The position numbers and the translations under genes are program-made. DNA of 6,789 nucleotides from CAZHHM01 sp964532225. Its GTDB lineage: Bacteria > Margulisbacteria > WOR-1 > JAKLHX01. Positions 1 through 6,002 of this stretch are shown piece after piece. Below the pieces are notes generated by a model. That model searched no databases and was not told the origin of the DNA. It saw only the letters and a program-made list of their open reading frames with translations. Where the stretch lies: positions 1 through 6,789 of the forward strand of contig CAZHHM010000040.1 in NCBI GenBank assembly GCA_964532225.1, given 5' to 3'. How positions within the stretch are numbered: position 1 is the first letter of the stretch; each line of letters begins with the position of its first letter.

Positions 1-3
1 AGC

Positions 4-98
4 AGAAAGTTGAAAGTAGAAATTAGATAATAGCCCTCACTAATGATCCTGCTGCGCAGACCTACTCTCTACTCTCTACTTTCTATTGTCTATTTTCT
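4..98. repeat. Inverted pair of degenerate 7-base tandem repeat arrays
   Basis: The left arm (4-33) reads as four heptamers: AGAAAGT, TGAAAGT, AGAAATT, AGATAAT, then AG. The right arm (62-98) is CTACTCT twice, then CTACTTT, CTATTGT, CTATTTT and CT. Its reverse complement is AGAAAAT, AGACAAT, AGAAAGT, AGAGAGT, AGAGAGT, AG, so both arms are the same repeat family (consensus about AGAAAGT) in opposite orientation. They flank 28 bases that contain the 8-base palindrome CTGCGCAG (52-59). The arms could fold into an imperfect hairpin, but the many mismatches and the missing U tract argue against an ordinary terminator. The array may continue to the left of the window. Function is unknown. Confidence 0.75.
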
Positions 99-113
99 TC
101 CGGAATTTGAGAA

Positions 114-389
114 ATGCGCTACAATATCCCTATGATCTTCAAACTGATAGCCCTTACGGCCGCGTGCCTGACATCGGTAGGCTTTGTGCCCCAGATAATA
201 AAAGGCATAAAGACAAAGAAACTTGACGATGTATCGACAGCTACCCTGCTGATCACGGCCTGCGGAACAACGCTCTGGGCAATATACGGATACCATCTCG
301 GCGACCCTATAATCGTAGGCGCCAATATCTTCACCTGCTCGACGGTAATTTTGTTGCTGGCAATGCAAGTGATATTCAGATCAAGATAG
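114..389 (+). CDS. SemiSWEET family small sugar transporter (PQ-loop protein)
   Basis: This is a three-helix membrane protein of the SemiSWEET family, which dimerises to move sugars such as sucrose or glucose across the inner membrane. Helix 1 (about residues 8-27) ends in the family PQ motif (VGFVPQ, P26-Q27). Helix 2 (about 43-60) carries Trp55 in LWAIYG, and helix 3 (about 66-88) carries Asn71 in GANIFT. The Trp-Asn spacing of 16 equals that of the sugar-pocket pair Trp48/Asn64 in the Leptospira protein. At 91 residues it has the usual family length. The start is open: ATG 114 has only a weak GGA nine bases upstream. ATG 132 puts the PQ motif at residues 20-21, as in typical members, and has TACAAT six bases before it. 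The next gene follows after 47 bases on the same strand. The sugar transported cannot be told from sequence. Confidence 0.9.
   Translation: MRYNIPMIFKLIALTAACLTSVGFVPQIIKGIKTKKLDDVSTATLLITACGTTLWAIYGYHLGDPIIVGANIFTCSTVILLLAMQVIFRSR
120..125 (+). promoter_or_regulatory. Possible -10 box for leaderless start at 132
   Basis: TACAAT matches TATAAT at five of six positions and lies six bases before the in-frame ATG at 132. No -35 or extended -10 is convincing. It matters only if the transporter starts at 132 rather than 114. Confidence 0.2.
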
Positions 390-425
390 GGAATATTTGC
401 TGAATTTTCCTGAATTGTGCCCCGA

Positions 426-431
426 TATATT
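426..431 (+). promoter_or_regulatory. Possible -10 box for leaderless start at 437
   Basis: TATATT matches TATAAT at five of six positions and ends five bases before ATG 437. No Shine-Dalgarno sequence precedes that ATG, so transcription from here would begin at or next to the start codon. No good -35 is seen, and the preceding bases lack the extended -10 TG. The gene could equally be read through from the transporter. Confidence 0.3.
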
Positions 432-436
432 CCCGT

Positions 437-1456
437 ATGGGAACACCGCGAACATATACATACCGCATAAAGCTTTCCGGCGGAAACAGCGTAAAGATTT
501 ACCGGAACGATAATCCAAAACAAAGGATGCTGGGAGTTCACGCGACCTCTTTCGGGGACCTTGAACTTATAAGGACCGAGCTCGCATCCAAACATCTCGT
601 TAACCTGATCGAGGTCAAACCCGATAAATTCACCGGCAATGACCGCCTGTTCGACCATAAGGACGGCATTTTCGTCGCGAACCATGAGAACTTTGAACGA
701 CTTGCAAAGATATCCCGCTCTATGGGATGTGCTGTCCAGTTCCACTTCCCTTTCATCTACAATGACCCTCTTAACGGTCAGGACATCGGAGTTAATCCGG
801 GAAGAGCAGAGGACCACAGGACCATCATGTCGCTATTTGATGCGCTGATACTGATGAAATTGATCTACAAATTCTCTGATGTCGTCACTTTCCACCCCGG
901 CTCCCTTACATCTTCCCTTCTAAGGAGCGGCCTGAATGCAGAAGACGCGATCATCAATACGAACTGTTTTCTCTCCGAACTCCAGGAAAGACTGAGACTG
1001 AGATGGCCGGACCAAAAGCTTAGGCTCGGCATCGAGAATATGCCCCGTACCGACAGGGACCCCAACTTCGATTTCATCGCCTATGATACTGAAAGATTCT
1101 CTTCGATAATGGACGGCATCAAGAAATGGGCAGGTATCACGATCGACAGCGGGCATTTGAACCTCTCACCCGATATGTCGTTTAAAGACCTTTTAAATTT
1201 CACCTATATGGACAAAAGAAAGATCTTCAATTTCCATATCCACGGGAACTACGGCCCGGAAAAGGGAACACTTGCCGATGACATGCACCTTTTACCAAGC
1301 ATCATGAATACTCCTCATTTATCCGACATAGGAAAGATCGCGCGCTTCGCAAGGGTCCCGATGATAATGGAGGTCGACCTTTGGGCATATCCTATAGACG
1401 ATCTAAAACTTGCACTGTCCAGGATCAGATGGAACTATAACAAAGAACGGCACTGA
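437..1456 (+). CDS. Endonuclease IV-like (AP endonuclease family 2) metal-dependent TIM-barrel protein
   Basis: This 339-residue protein belongs to the xylose isomerase-like / AP endonuclease family 2 TIM barrels. Motifs in order are QFHFPF (H103), TFHPGS (H153), GIENMP (E200), TIDSGH (D237, H240), FHIHGN (H267, H269), DDMH (D282, H284) and MIMEVD (E312). These can fill all nine positions that bind the three zinc ions of endonuclease IV (E. coli His69, His109, Glu145, Asp179, His182, His216, Asp229, His231, Glu261). Several spacings are identical: D-H three apart, H269 to D282 thirteen, D-H two apart. This points to a phosphoesterase or nuclease more than a sugar isomerase, but the protein is clearly not canonical Nfo. 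About 30 residues precede the first barrel strand; they could be real, or the start could be ATG 527 (MLGVHATS). No Shine-Dalgarno sequence precedes 437. Substrate unknown. Confidence 0.85.
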   Translation: MGTPRTYTYRIKLSGGNSVKIYRNDNPKQRMLGVHATSFGDLELIRTELASKHLVNLIEVKPDKFTGNDRLFDHKDGIFVANHENFERLAKISRSMGCAVQFHFPFIYNDPLNGQDIGVNPGRAEDHRTIMSLFDALILMKLIYKFSDVVTFHPGSLTSSLLRSGLNAEDAIINTNCFLSELQERLRLRWPDQKLRLGIENMPRTDRDPNFDFIAYDTERFSSIMDGIKKWAGITIDSGHLNLSPDMSFKDLLNFTYMDKRKIFNFHIHGNYGPEKGTLADDMHLLPSIMNTPHLSDIGKIARFARVPMIMEVDLWAYPIDDLKLALSRIRWNYNKERH

Positions 1457-1459
1457 GAT

Positions 1460-2200
1460 TCAGAACTTCTTCGGAGCCCTTTGTCTGTAAGCTTCATACA
1501 TTATCAGCGCGGCCGCTACTGAGGCGTTCAGAGAGGAAATGCTCCCCCTCATCGGTATCCTGACCATAAAGTCGCATCTGCTCTTTACCAGGTGGGAAAT
1601 GCCTTTGTTCTCCCCTCCTATCACTATCGCGACCGGAAGCCTGAAGTCCACGTCGCTCATCTTGTTGCTGCCGAGATGGTCAATGCCCACTATCCACAGG
1701 CCCTGTTCTTTCAGGTCATTGATGGTAGAGGCGAGATTGGCCACTCTGGCCACTTTTACGTATTCCATGGCGCCGGCAGAGGTCTTGCCTACCGTAGGGG
1801 TGAGGCTGACGGACCTGTTCTTGGGTATTATCACTCCGTGGACGCCTGCCGCGTCGCAGGTGCGGAGTATCGCCCCGAAGTTCTGCGGGTCCTCTAGGCT
1901 GTCGAGTATCAGGATAAAGGGCGGTTCCTTCTTTTCCTTGGCTATCTCAAGGAAGTCCCAGAAATCTGCATACTGCTTTCCTTCGGCGATAGCGACTACG
2001 CCCTGATGGAACTGCGCGTATTTTGATAGAGTGTAATTATCAGACCAGTGGTACGGAACGCCTTTTTCTTTGCAAAGCTCTATGATCCTGTCAACGGCCT
2101 TGTCTATGCCTTTGAACTTGCCTATGAAGACCTTCTGGATGGCCCGCCCTGCTTTAAGAGCTTCTTTGACCGGGTTTTTCCCGGTTATTACATCTTGCAT
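1460..2200 (-). CDS. rlmB: 23S rRNA (guanosine-2'-O-)-methyltransferase RlmB (SpoU/TrmH family)
   Basis: This is a SPOUT-class methyltransferase that uses S-adenosylmethionine to 2'-O-methylate a guanosine in 23S rRNA (G2251 in E. coli numbering). The N-terminal substrate-binding domain (about 1-78) opens with the typical ITGKNPVKEAL and contains FHQGV (65-69). The catalytic SpoU domain shows motif 1 at 104-116 (DPQNFGAILRTCD, including N107 and R113), motif 2 as GGENKG (195-200), and motif 3 at about 215-230 (IPMRGSISSLNAS). At 246 residues it is of normal length. The ATG overlaps the end of the upstream aminotransferase gene by 13 bases and has GAAGGTG as Shine-Dalgarno sequence inside that gene. 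It is the last gene of the operon and ends three bases from the convergent TIM-barrel gene. A related TrmH-type specificity (tRNA) is less likely given the N-terminal domain. Confidence 0.93.
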   Translation of the reverse strand: MQDVITGKNPVKEALKAGRAIQKVFIGKFKGIDKAVDRIIELCKEKGVPYHWSDNYTLSKYAQFHQGVVAIAEGKQYADFWDFLEIAKEKKEPPFILILDSLEDPQNFGAILRTCDAAGVHGVIIPKNRSVSLTPTVGKTSAGAMEYVKVARVANLASTINDLKEQGLWIVGIDHLGSNKMSDVDFRLPVAIVIGGENKGISHLVKSRCDFMVRIPMRGSISSLNASVAAALIMYEAYRQRAPKKF

Positions 2201-3480
2201 ATGACACCTTCAAATACTTTGAGAGCTTCATCGATCTGCTTTTTAGTGACATTGAGCGGAGGGATGAAACGTATCACGTTGTCATAAAGACCGCAGGATA
2301 TCAGCAGAAGGCCGTTATCAAGGCAGCCTTTCATGACGGCTTTCGTAACTTCCGGGTCAGGCTCTTCGTTCTCTTTGATGAACTCCACCCCGACCATAAG
2401 GCCCAGACCGCGGACATCGCCCATGCGCACGCTCTTTGACTTGAGCAATGCAAGCTTTTCTTTGAGATACGCGCCCATCTTGGCGCTGTTGTCGACAAGC
2501 CGCTCTTTCTCGATCGTATCCATGACCGCAAGGGCCGCGGCGCAGGATACGGGGTTGCCTCCGTAAGTGCCTCCGTGAGCTCCCGGGGACCATTGCTCCA
2601 TCAGGGCCCTGCTTGCTATGATGCCGCCCAGCGGAAGACCGTTGGCAATGGCTTTTGCCATTACCATTATGTCGGGGATAACGCCGAAATGTTCATGAGC
2701 GAAAAGCTTTCCCGTACGCCCGAAACCTGTCTGCACTTCGTCAAATATGAGGAGTATGCCGTTCTTTTCGCAGACGGCTTTGAGCTTTTTGAGGTAGTCC
2801 GCCGGAGGAGGAGCATATCCGCCCTCTCCCAGAACGGGCTCTATGACCATGCCCGCTATCTTGTCCTTGCCAGCGTTCTGTACGATCTCCTCGACCTTCT
2901 TAAGGCATTCAAAGCCGCATTTGGTGCAGTCGTTCGGCTTGTTGCCGTTGAACTCGCAGCGGTAGCAATACGGATACGGCGCCGTGTACACATCCCCCAT
3001 CAGCGGAGCATATCCCTGTTTGTATTTTTGTTTTGAATTGGTCAGGGACATGGCGGCATAGGTGCGCCCGTGGAAGCTTCCGTTAAAGCAGACCATGCCT
3101 GTTCTCTTTGTGGTATATTTCGCCAGCTTCACCGCGGCTTCGATAGCACCGGACCCGTCCTGGCAGAAGAAACACATCTCAAGGCCGGGAAGGGTAACGG
3201 ACGACAGTTTTTCGGCAAGCTGGATATACTTTTCGTAGTAAGCCACGCCGATGCAGATATGCTCCAGATTGTCGAGCTGCTTCTTTGCGGCCTTCGCAAC
3301 TGACGGATGGCAGTGTCCCAGCGAAGTAACGGCTATGCCGCAGGAAAAGTCGAGATATTTCCTGCCGTCAACGCCGAAAAGGTATGCGCCTTTGCCTCCG
3401 GCTATCTCAAGGTCGTTATAGTGCCCGAGGGTCGGGGTCACGACCTTTTTGTACCGCTCTATCAATTGGCCTTTTTTCAT
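2188..3480 (-). CDS. Class III PLP aminotransferase (4-aminobutyrate/acetylornithine-type) with Cys-rich insert
   Basis: This is a fold-type I, class III aminotransferase of 430 residues. Visible landmarks are DFSCGIAVTSLGHCHP (44-59), the PLP phosphate loop region DGSGAIEAAVKLAK (108-121), SFHGRT (135-140), IEPVLGEGG (213-221), FDEVQTGFGRTG (246-257) with D247 to the PLP ring nitrogen, MAKAIANGLPLGG with the Schiff-base lysine K276, and GGTYGGNP (303-310). An insert after PYPYCYRC carries five cysteines (C172, C175, C185, C188, C192), suggesting a bound metal or Fe-S site; this kind of Cys motif occurs in some GabT-like enzymes. The phosphate loop has QDGSGA where NSGAEA is common. The substrate could be 4-aminobutyrate, acetylornithine or another omega-amino acid; sequence alone does not decide. 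Its ATG lies four bases after the NifU-like stop, with only a weak AAGG upstream. Confidence 0.9.
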   Translation of the reverse strand: MKKGQLIERYKKVVTPTLGHYNDLEIAGGKGAYLFGVDGRKYLDFSCGIAVTSLGHCHPSVAKAAKKQLDNLEHICIGVAYYEKYIQLAEKLSSVTLPGLEMCFFCQDGSGAIEAAVKLAKYTTKRTGMVCFNGSFHGRTYAAMSLTNSKQKYKQGYAPLMGDVYTAPYPYCYRCEFNGNKPNDCTKCGFECLKKVEEIVQNAGKDKIAGMVIEPVLGEGGYAPPPADYLKKLKAVCEKNGILLIFDEVQTGFGRTGKLFAHEHFGVIPDIMVMAKAIANGLPLGGIIASRALMEQWSPGAHGGTYGGNPVSCAAALAVMDTIEKERLVDNSAKMGAYLKEKLALLKSKSVRMGDVRGLGLMVGVEFIKENEEPDPEVTKAVMKGCLDNGLLLISCGLYDNVIRFIPPLNVTKKQIDEALKVFEGVICKM

Positions 3481-3484
3481 CCTG

Positions 3485-3703
3485 TTATACCTGCCTTACG
3501 CTCTTTATTTCGGGGATATCGTTCTTAAGGGTCTCTTCGACCAGGTTCTTGAGCGTCATGGTAGCCATAGGGCATCCGCCGCAAGCGCCTGTAAGCTGCA
3601 CATCCACGACTCCGTCCTTCTCGGCAACGAACACTACATCGCCTCCGTCAGCCTGCAGGTATTTCCTGATCTTGTTAAGCGATTCCTTTATCTTTTCTTC
3701 CAT
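3485..3703 (-). CDS. NifU C-terminal-domain Fe-S scaffold/carrier protein
   Basis: This 72-residue protein is a free-standing NifU C-terminal (Nfu-type) domain, cytoplasmic, which in the family holds a [4Fe-4S] cluster shared between two subunits and passes it to client proteins. It shows the family signatures LQADGGDVV (16-24) and GACGGCP, with the cluster cysteines C41 and C44. The start is supported by GGGG seven bases upstream and by the family beginning, EEKIKESLNKIRKYL. The gene overlaps the end of larE by 16 bases, so its ribosome binding site lies inside larE, and it ends four bases before the aminotransferase gene. Being next to a cysteine desulfurase and a Cys-rich LarE, it may serve LarE or the fumarase alpha partner; that is inference. 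Confidence 0.93.
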   Translation of the reverse strand: MEEKIKESLNKIRKYLQADGGDVVFVAEKDGVVDVQLTGACGGCPMATMTLKNLVEETLKNDIPEIKSVRQV

Positions 3704-4512
3704 TGTTTATCCCCTTTTTTTAAAGTTTCGTTCATGCTTCCCGTGCGGAACCCCTGAAGGTCAAGAGTCACATAAGTGAAACCGAGCTTCTTGAAGGAAG
3801 TAGTTATACTTTTTATTATATCACCCGTGAAGACCCGTTTTATCTCGCTGCTTCCCAGCTCTATCCTGGCGATCGGTCCGTGATGCCGGACACGCAGCAC
3901 ACGGAAACCCAGTTTTCTGAGGTATTCCTCCGCTTTGCCTACCCTGTCGAGCTTTTCTGCCGTTATCTCCTGCCCGTAAGGGAACCTTGAGGCAAGACAG
4001 GCGCATGACGGTTTGTTCCATGTCGGGAGCTTCATCTTCCTGCTGTGGTCCCTGATGTCCTGCTTTGTGAACCCTGCCAGCTGAAGAGGACTGATGACGC
4101 CTATCTCTTTTTTTGCTTTGGCTCCCGGCCTGAAGTCAGACAAATCGTCTCGGTTGGAAGCGTCAAGGACTGAAGAATACCCTTCTTTCTTTGCGATATC
4201 ACTTAGGGCCGAAAAAAGCTCCCCTTTGCAGTAATAGCATCTGTTGACCGGATTGCTGGTGAATTTTTTGTTCAGGAACTCTTTCGTTCCTATGAGCCTG
4301 TGCCTGAGCTTCAGCAGTTTTGCGTATCTTTTCGCGTCGGCAAGCTCGCTCTTTGTGTATGTTTCGGACACGGCGGTCACGGCCAGAAGCCTGTCGCCAA
4401 GCACCTTCTTCGCGACTGCGGCCAGGAAAGTGGAATCCACCCCTCCTGAATACGCAAGCACGGAAGGTCCGTTCTTTTTCAGTATCGAAACAAGCTTTGA
4501 CATTTTGTTCAT
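3688..4512 (-). CDS. larE: LarE-family ATP-dependent sulfur transferase (Cys-rich, possibly Fe-S type)
   Basis: LarE activates the carboxylates of the pyridinium dicarboxylate mononucleotide precursor by AMP transfer and inserts sulfur to build the nickel-pincer nucleotide cofactor of lactate racemase and related enzymes. The 274-residue sequence has the PP-loop SGGVDS (22-27), ASNRDDLSDFRPG (118-130) and the LarE signature CLASRFPYG (172-180). C172 sits where the sacrificial Cys176 of the Lactobacillus plantarum enzyme is expected. Additional cysteines form RCYYCK (C92, C95) and C170, so four cysteines lie at or near the active site. This fits the Thermotoga maritima type, described as using three cysteines and a [4Fe-4S] cluster, rather than self-sacrifice. 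The start overlaps the desulfurase stop (ATGA) and has GGAG eight bases upstream. No larA, larB or larC is in the window, so another thiolation target remains possible. Confidence 0.87.
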   Translation of the reverse strand: MNKMSKLVSILKKNGPSVLAYSGGVDSTFLAAVAKKVLGDRLLAVTAVSETYTKSELADAKRYAKLLKLRHRLIGTKEFLNKKFTSNPVNRCYYCKGELFSALSDIAKKEGYSSVLDASNRDDLSDFRPGAKAKKEIGVISPLQLAGFTKQDIRDHSRKMKLPTWNKPSCACLASRFPYGQEITAEKLDRVGKAEEYLRKLGFRVLRVRHHGPIARIELGSSEIKRVFTGDIIKSITTSFKKLGFTYVTLDLQGFRTGSMNETLKKGDKQWKKR

Positions 4513-5648
4513 CCCGCCATCTCCTTCACGGCTTTGATTACCGTCTCGGCATCCTTTTCGGTATTGTAGTACCCGAATGACACCCTCACTGTACCTTGAG
4601 GAAAGGTCCCTATCGCTTTATGGCAGGCAGGGGCGCAGTGTACGCCCGCCCTGATGATGATGCCGTATTTTTTTTCGAGCTCCTCGGCTACGGTCTTAGG
4701 CTGCTTTCCTTCGATATTAAAAGAGACCACCGATGATCTGGAGCCGGGAGCTGAAGGCGCGTATACCCTGACCTTTTTTATTCCGGATATCCCTGCTATA
4801 AGGCTTTCGGCCAGTCCTTTTACACGGGACGAGACCGAAGGCACTCCCTTTTCGAGCACGAATTTTACTCCAGCGTTCAGCCCCGCGATGCCCGGCGTAT
4901 TTGGCGTACCGGTCTCGAACTTGTCCGGCATGAACTCCGGCTGGAGCTCCATTTCGGACTGGCTGCCCGTCCCGCCGTACCTGAGAGGTCTTATTTCAAC
5001 GCCTTTTCGGATATACAGGCCGCCTGTACCCTGAGGCCCCATAAGCCCTTTATGCCCGGCAAAGGCCAGAAGATCGATATTGCTCTCTTGCACGTCTATA
5101 GGGTGCACCCCTGCGGTCTGAGCTGCGTCCACAAGGAAAACGACATCTGCTTCTTTTGCCACCGAACCTATGCGTTTGATCTCCTGAATAGCGCCCGTCA
5201 CGTTAGAGCCATGCAGGCAGGCGATCATTTTTGTGTTCTTTTTAAGTTTCTTCCTGAAGGAAGAAGGGTCAACAACGCCAAGATCGCTGAACTCGTCAGC
5301 CACCGACACTTCAAGCCCCAGCTGCTCCATCATCCTGACGGGGCGCGCAACGCTGTTGTGCTCAACACCGGACATGATGATATGGTCCCCGGGAGAAAGG
5401 ACACCCAGTATGGCGGTCGAGAGAGCGTCAGAGCAGTTCAGTGTAAAAATGATGTCCAGCGGATCCCCGACATTGAAAAGACGGGCAAGAGAGGCCCTTG
5501 CCCCTGTCAGGACCCCGTCAGCCAGGACAGACATCTCGTCCTGTCCGCGGCCCGGGCTTACATTGTTGCCTGCCATGAAACCGGATACCGCCTCGTACAC
5601 GCTGTCCGGCTTGCGCCTTGTGGTCGCGGCGTTATTGAGATAGATCAT
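4509..5648 (-). CDS. Cysteine desulfurase family protein (class V aminotransferase, SufS/EGC-type)
   Basis: This is a PLP enzyme of 379 residues that converts cysteine to alanine and leaves sulfur as an enzyme persulfide. It begins with the typical IYLNNAATT, has EHNS (H97, stacking on PLP), VDAAQTAG (D174), the PLP lysine K200 in FAGHKGLMGPQG, and RAGVHCAP with the catalytic-position C338; a second C342 follows four residues later. The short loop around the catalytic Cys resembles SufS-type (group II) enzymes and the small class V subfamily often called EGC. The gene overlaps trxA by four bases at its start (ATGA) without a clear Shine-Dalgarno sequence, so it is probably translated by coupling, and it overlaps larE by four bases at its end. 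Neighbours suggest it feeds sulfur to LarE and the NifU-like protein. No SufE or SufU partner gene is present, so thioredoxin or LarE itself may receive the sulfur. Confidence 0.9.
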   Translation of the reverse strand: MIYLNNAATTRRKPDSVYEAVSGFMAGNNVSPGRGQDEMSVLADGVLTGARASLARLFNVGDPLDIIFTLNCSDALSTAILGVLSPGDHIIMSGVEHNSVARPVRMMEQLGLEVSVADEFSDLGVVDPSSFRKKLKKNTKMIACLHGSNVTGAIQEIKRIGSVAKEADVVFLVDAAQTAGVHPIDVQESNIDLLAFAGHKGLMGPQGTGGLYIRKGVEIRPLRYGGTGSQSEMELQPEFMPDKFETGTPNTPGIAGLNAGVKFVLEKGVPSVSSRVKGLAESLIAGISGIKKVRVYAPSAPGSRSSVVSFNIEGKQPKTVAEELEKKYGIIIRAGVHCAPACHKAIGTFPQGTVRVSFGYYNTEKDAETVIKAVKEMAG

Positions 5649-5968
5649 TTTTTGGAAAGGTTCTGGTTGATCTTTGAGGCCAGGGACTCTTTGGTCATGT
5701 AGCCCGAAACTCTGTCAACCTCTTTGCCGCCTGAAAAGAACATCAGAGTAGGAATGCTCATTATCCCGAACCCGGCGGCAAGCTGAGTGCTTTCGTCGGT
5801 ATTAAGCTTTACGACCTTGAGACGGCCCTTGAAATCCTCTGCCGCTTTTTCAACGATAGGCGCTATCATCCTGCAAGGCCCGCACCACGGGGCCCAGAAA
5901 TCTACGAGCACCGGGATATTTGACTTGATGACCTCGGCTTCAAAATTGGACGCGTTCACTTCCTGCAT
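5645..5968 (-). CDS. trxA: Thioredoxin
   Basis: This is a cytoplasmic thioredoxin of 107 residues, the normal single-domain length. It has the classical active site WCGPC (W28, C29, C32) in FWAPWCGPCR, the buried aspartate D23 in LVDFW, and the cis-proline P73 in SIPTLMFF. No signal peptide is present. It reduces disulfides and persulfides of client proteins; encoded next to a cysteine desulfurase and LarE, it could reduce or accept persulfide sulfur there, which is inference. The start is supported by AGGAG about seven bases upstream. The gene lies 34 bases after the fumarase stop and overlaps the desulfurase start by four bases. No thioredoxin reductase gene is in the window. Confidence 0.96.
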   Translation of the reverse strand: MQEVNASNFEAEVIKSNIPVLVDFWAPWCGPCRMIAPIVEKAAEDFKGRLKVVKLNTDESTQLAAGFGIMSIPTLMFFSGGKEVDRVSGYMTKESLASKINQNLSKK

Positions 5969-6002
5969 CTGTGTTCTCCTTTTTTAGGGAGTTAAGCCCT
6001 GA

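Noticed and set aside
4..98. Heptamer arrays considered as a CRISPR array or a rho-independent terminator
   Set aside because: The units are 7 bases with no unique spacers, the arms pair imperfectly, and no GC-rich stem with U tract is present.
119..817. Long - strand open frame (232 codons) antisense to the SemiSWEET and TIM-barrel genes
   Set aside because: It lies opposite two genes with clear family motifs, crosses the gap between them, and its translation shows no domain I recognise.
1539..2006. + strand open frame (155 codons) opposite rlmB
   Set aside because: The rlmB frame holds all three SpoU motifs; the opposite frame is a by-product of its codon pattern.
2575..3036. + strand open frame (153 codons) opposite the aminotransferase
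   Set aside because: It is antisense to an intact, motif-rich aminotransferase, and no ribosome binding site or family signal supports it.
5052..5702. + strand open frame (216 codons) antisense to the cysteine desulfurase
   Set aside because: The - strand desulfurase carries all expected PLP and catalytic residues over the same bases; the antisense peptide has no recognisable features.
5969..6002. Possible small hairpin (CTCC pairing with the GGAG of the trxA ribosome binding site) in the fumarase-trxA gap
   Set aside because: Only four base pairs around an A-rich loop of eight bases; too weak to claim a translational switch or a terminator.
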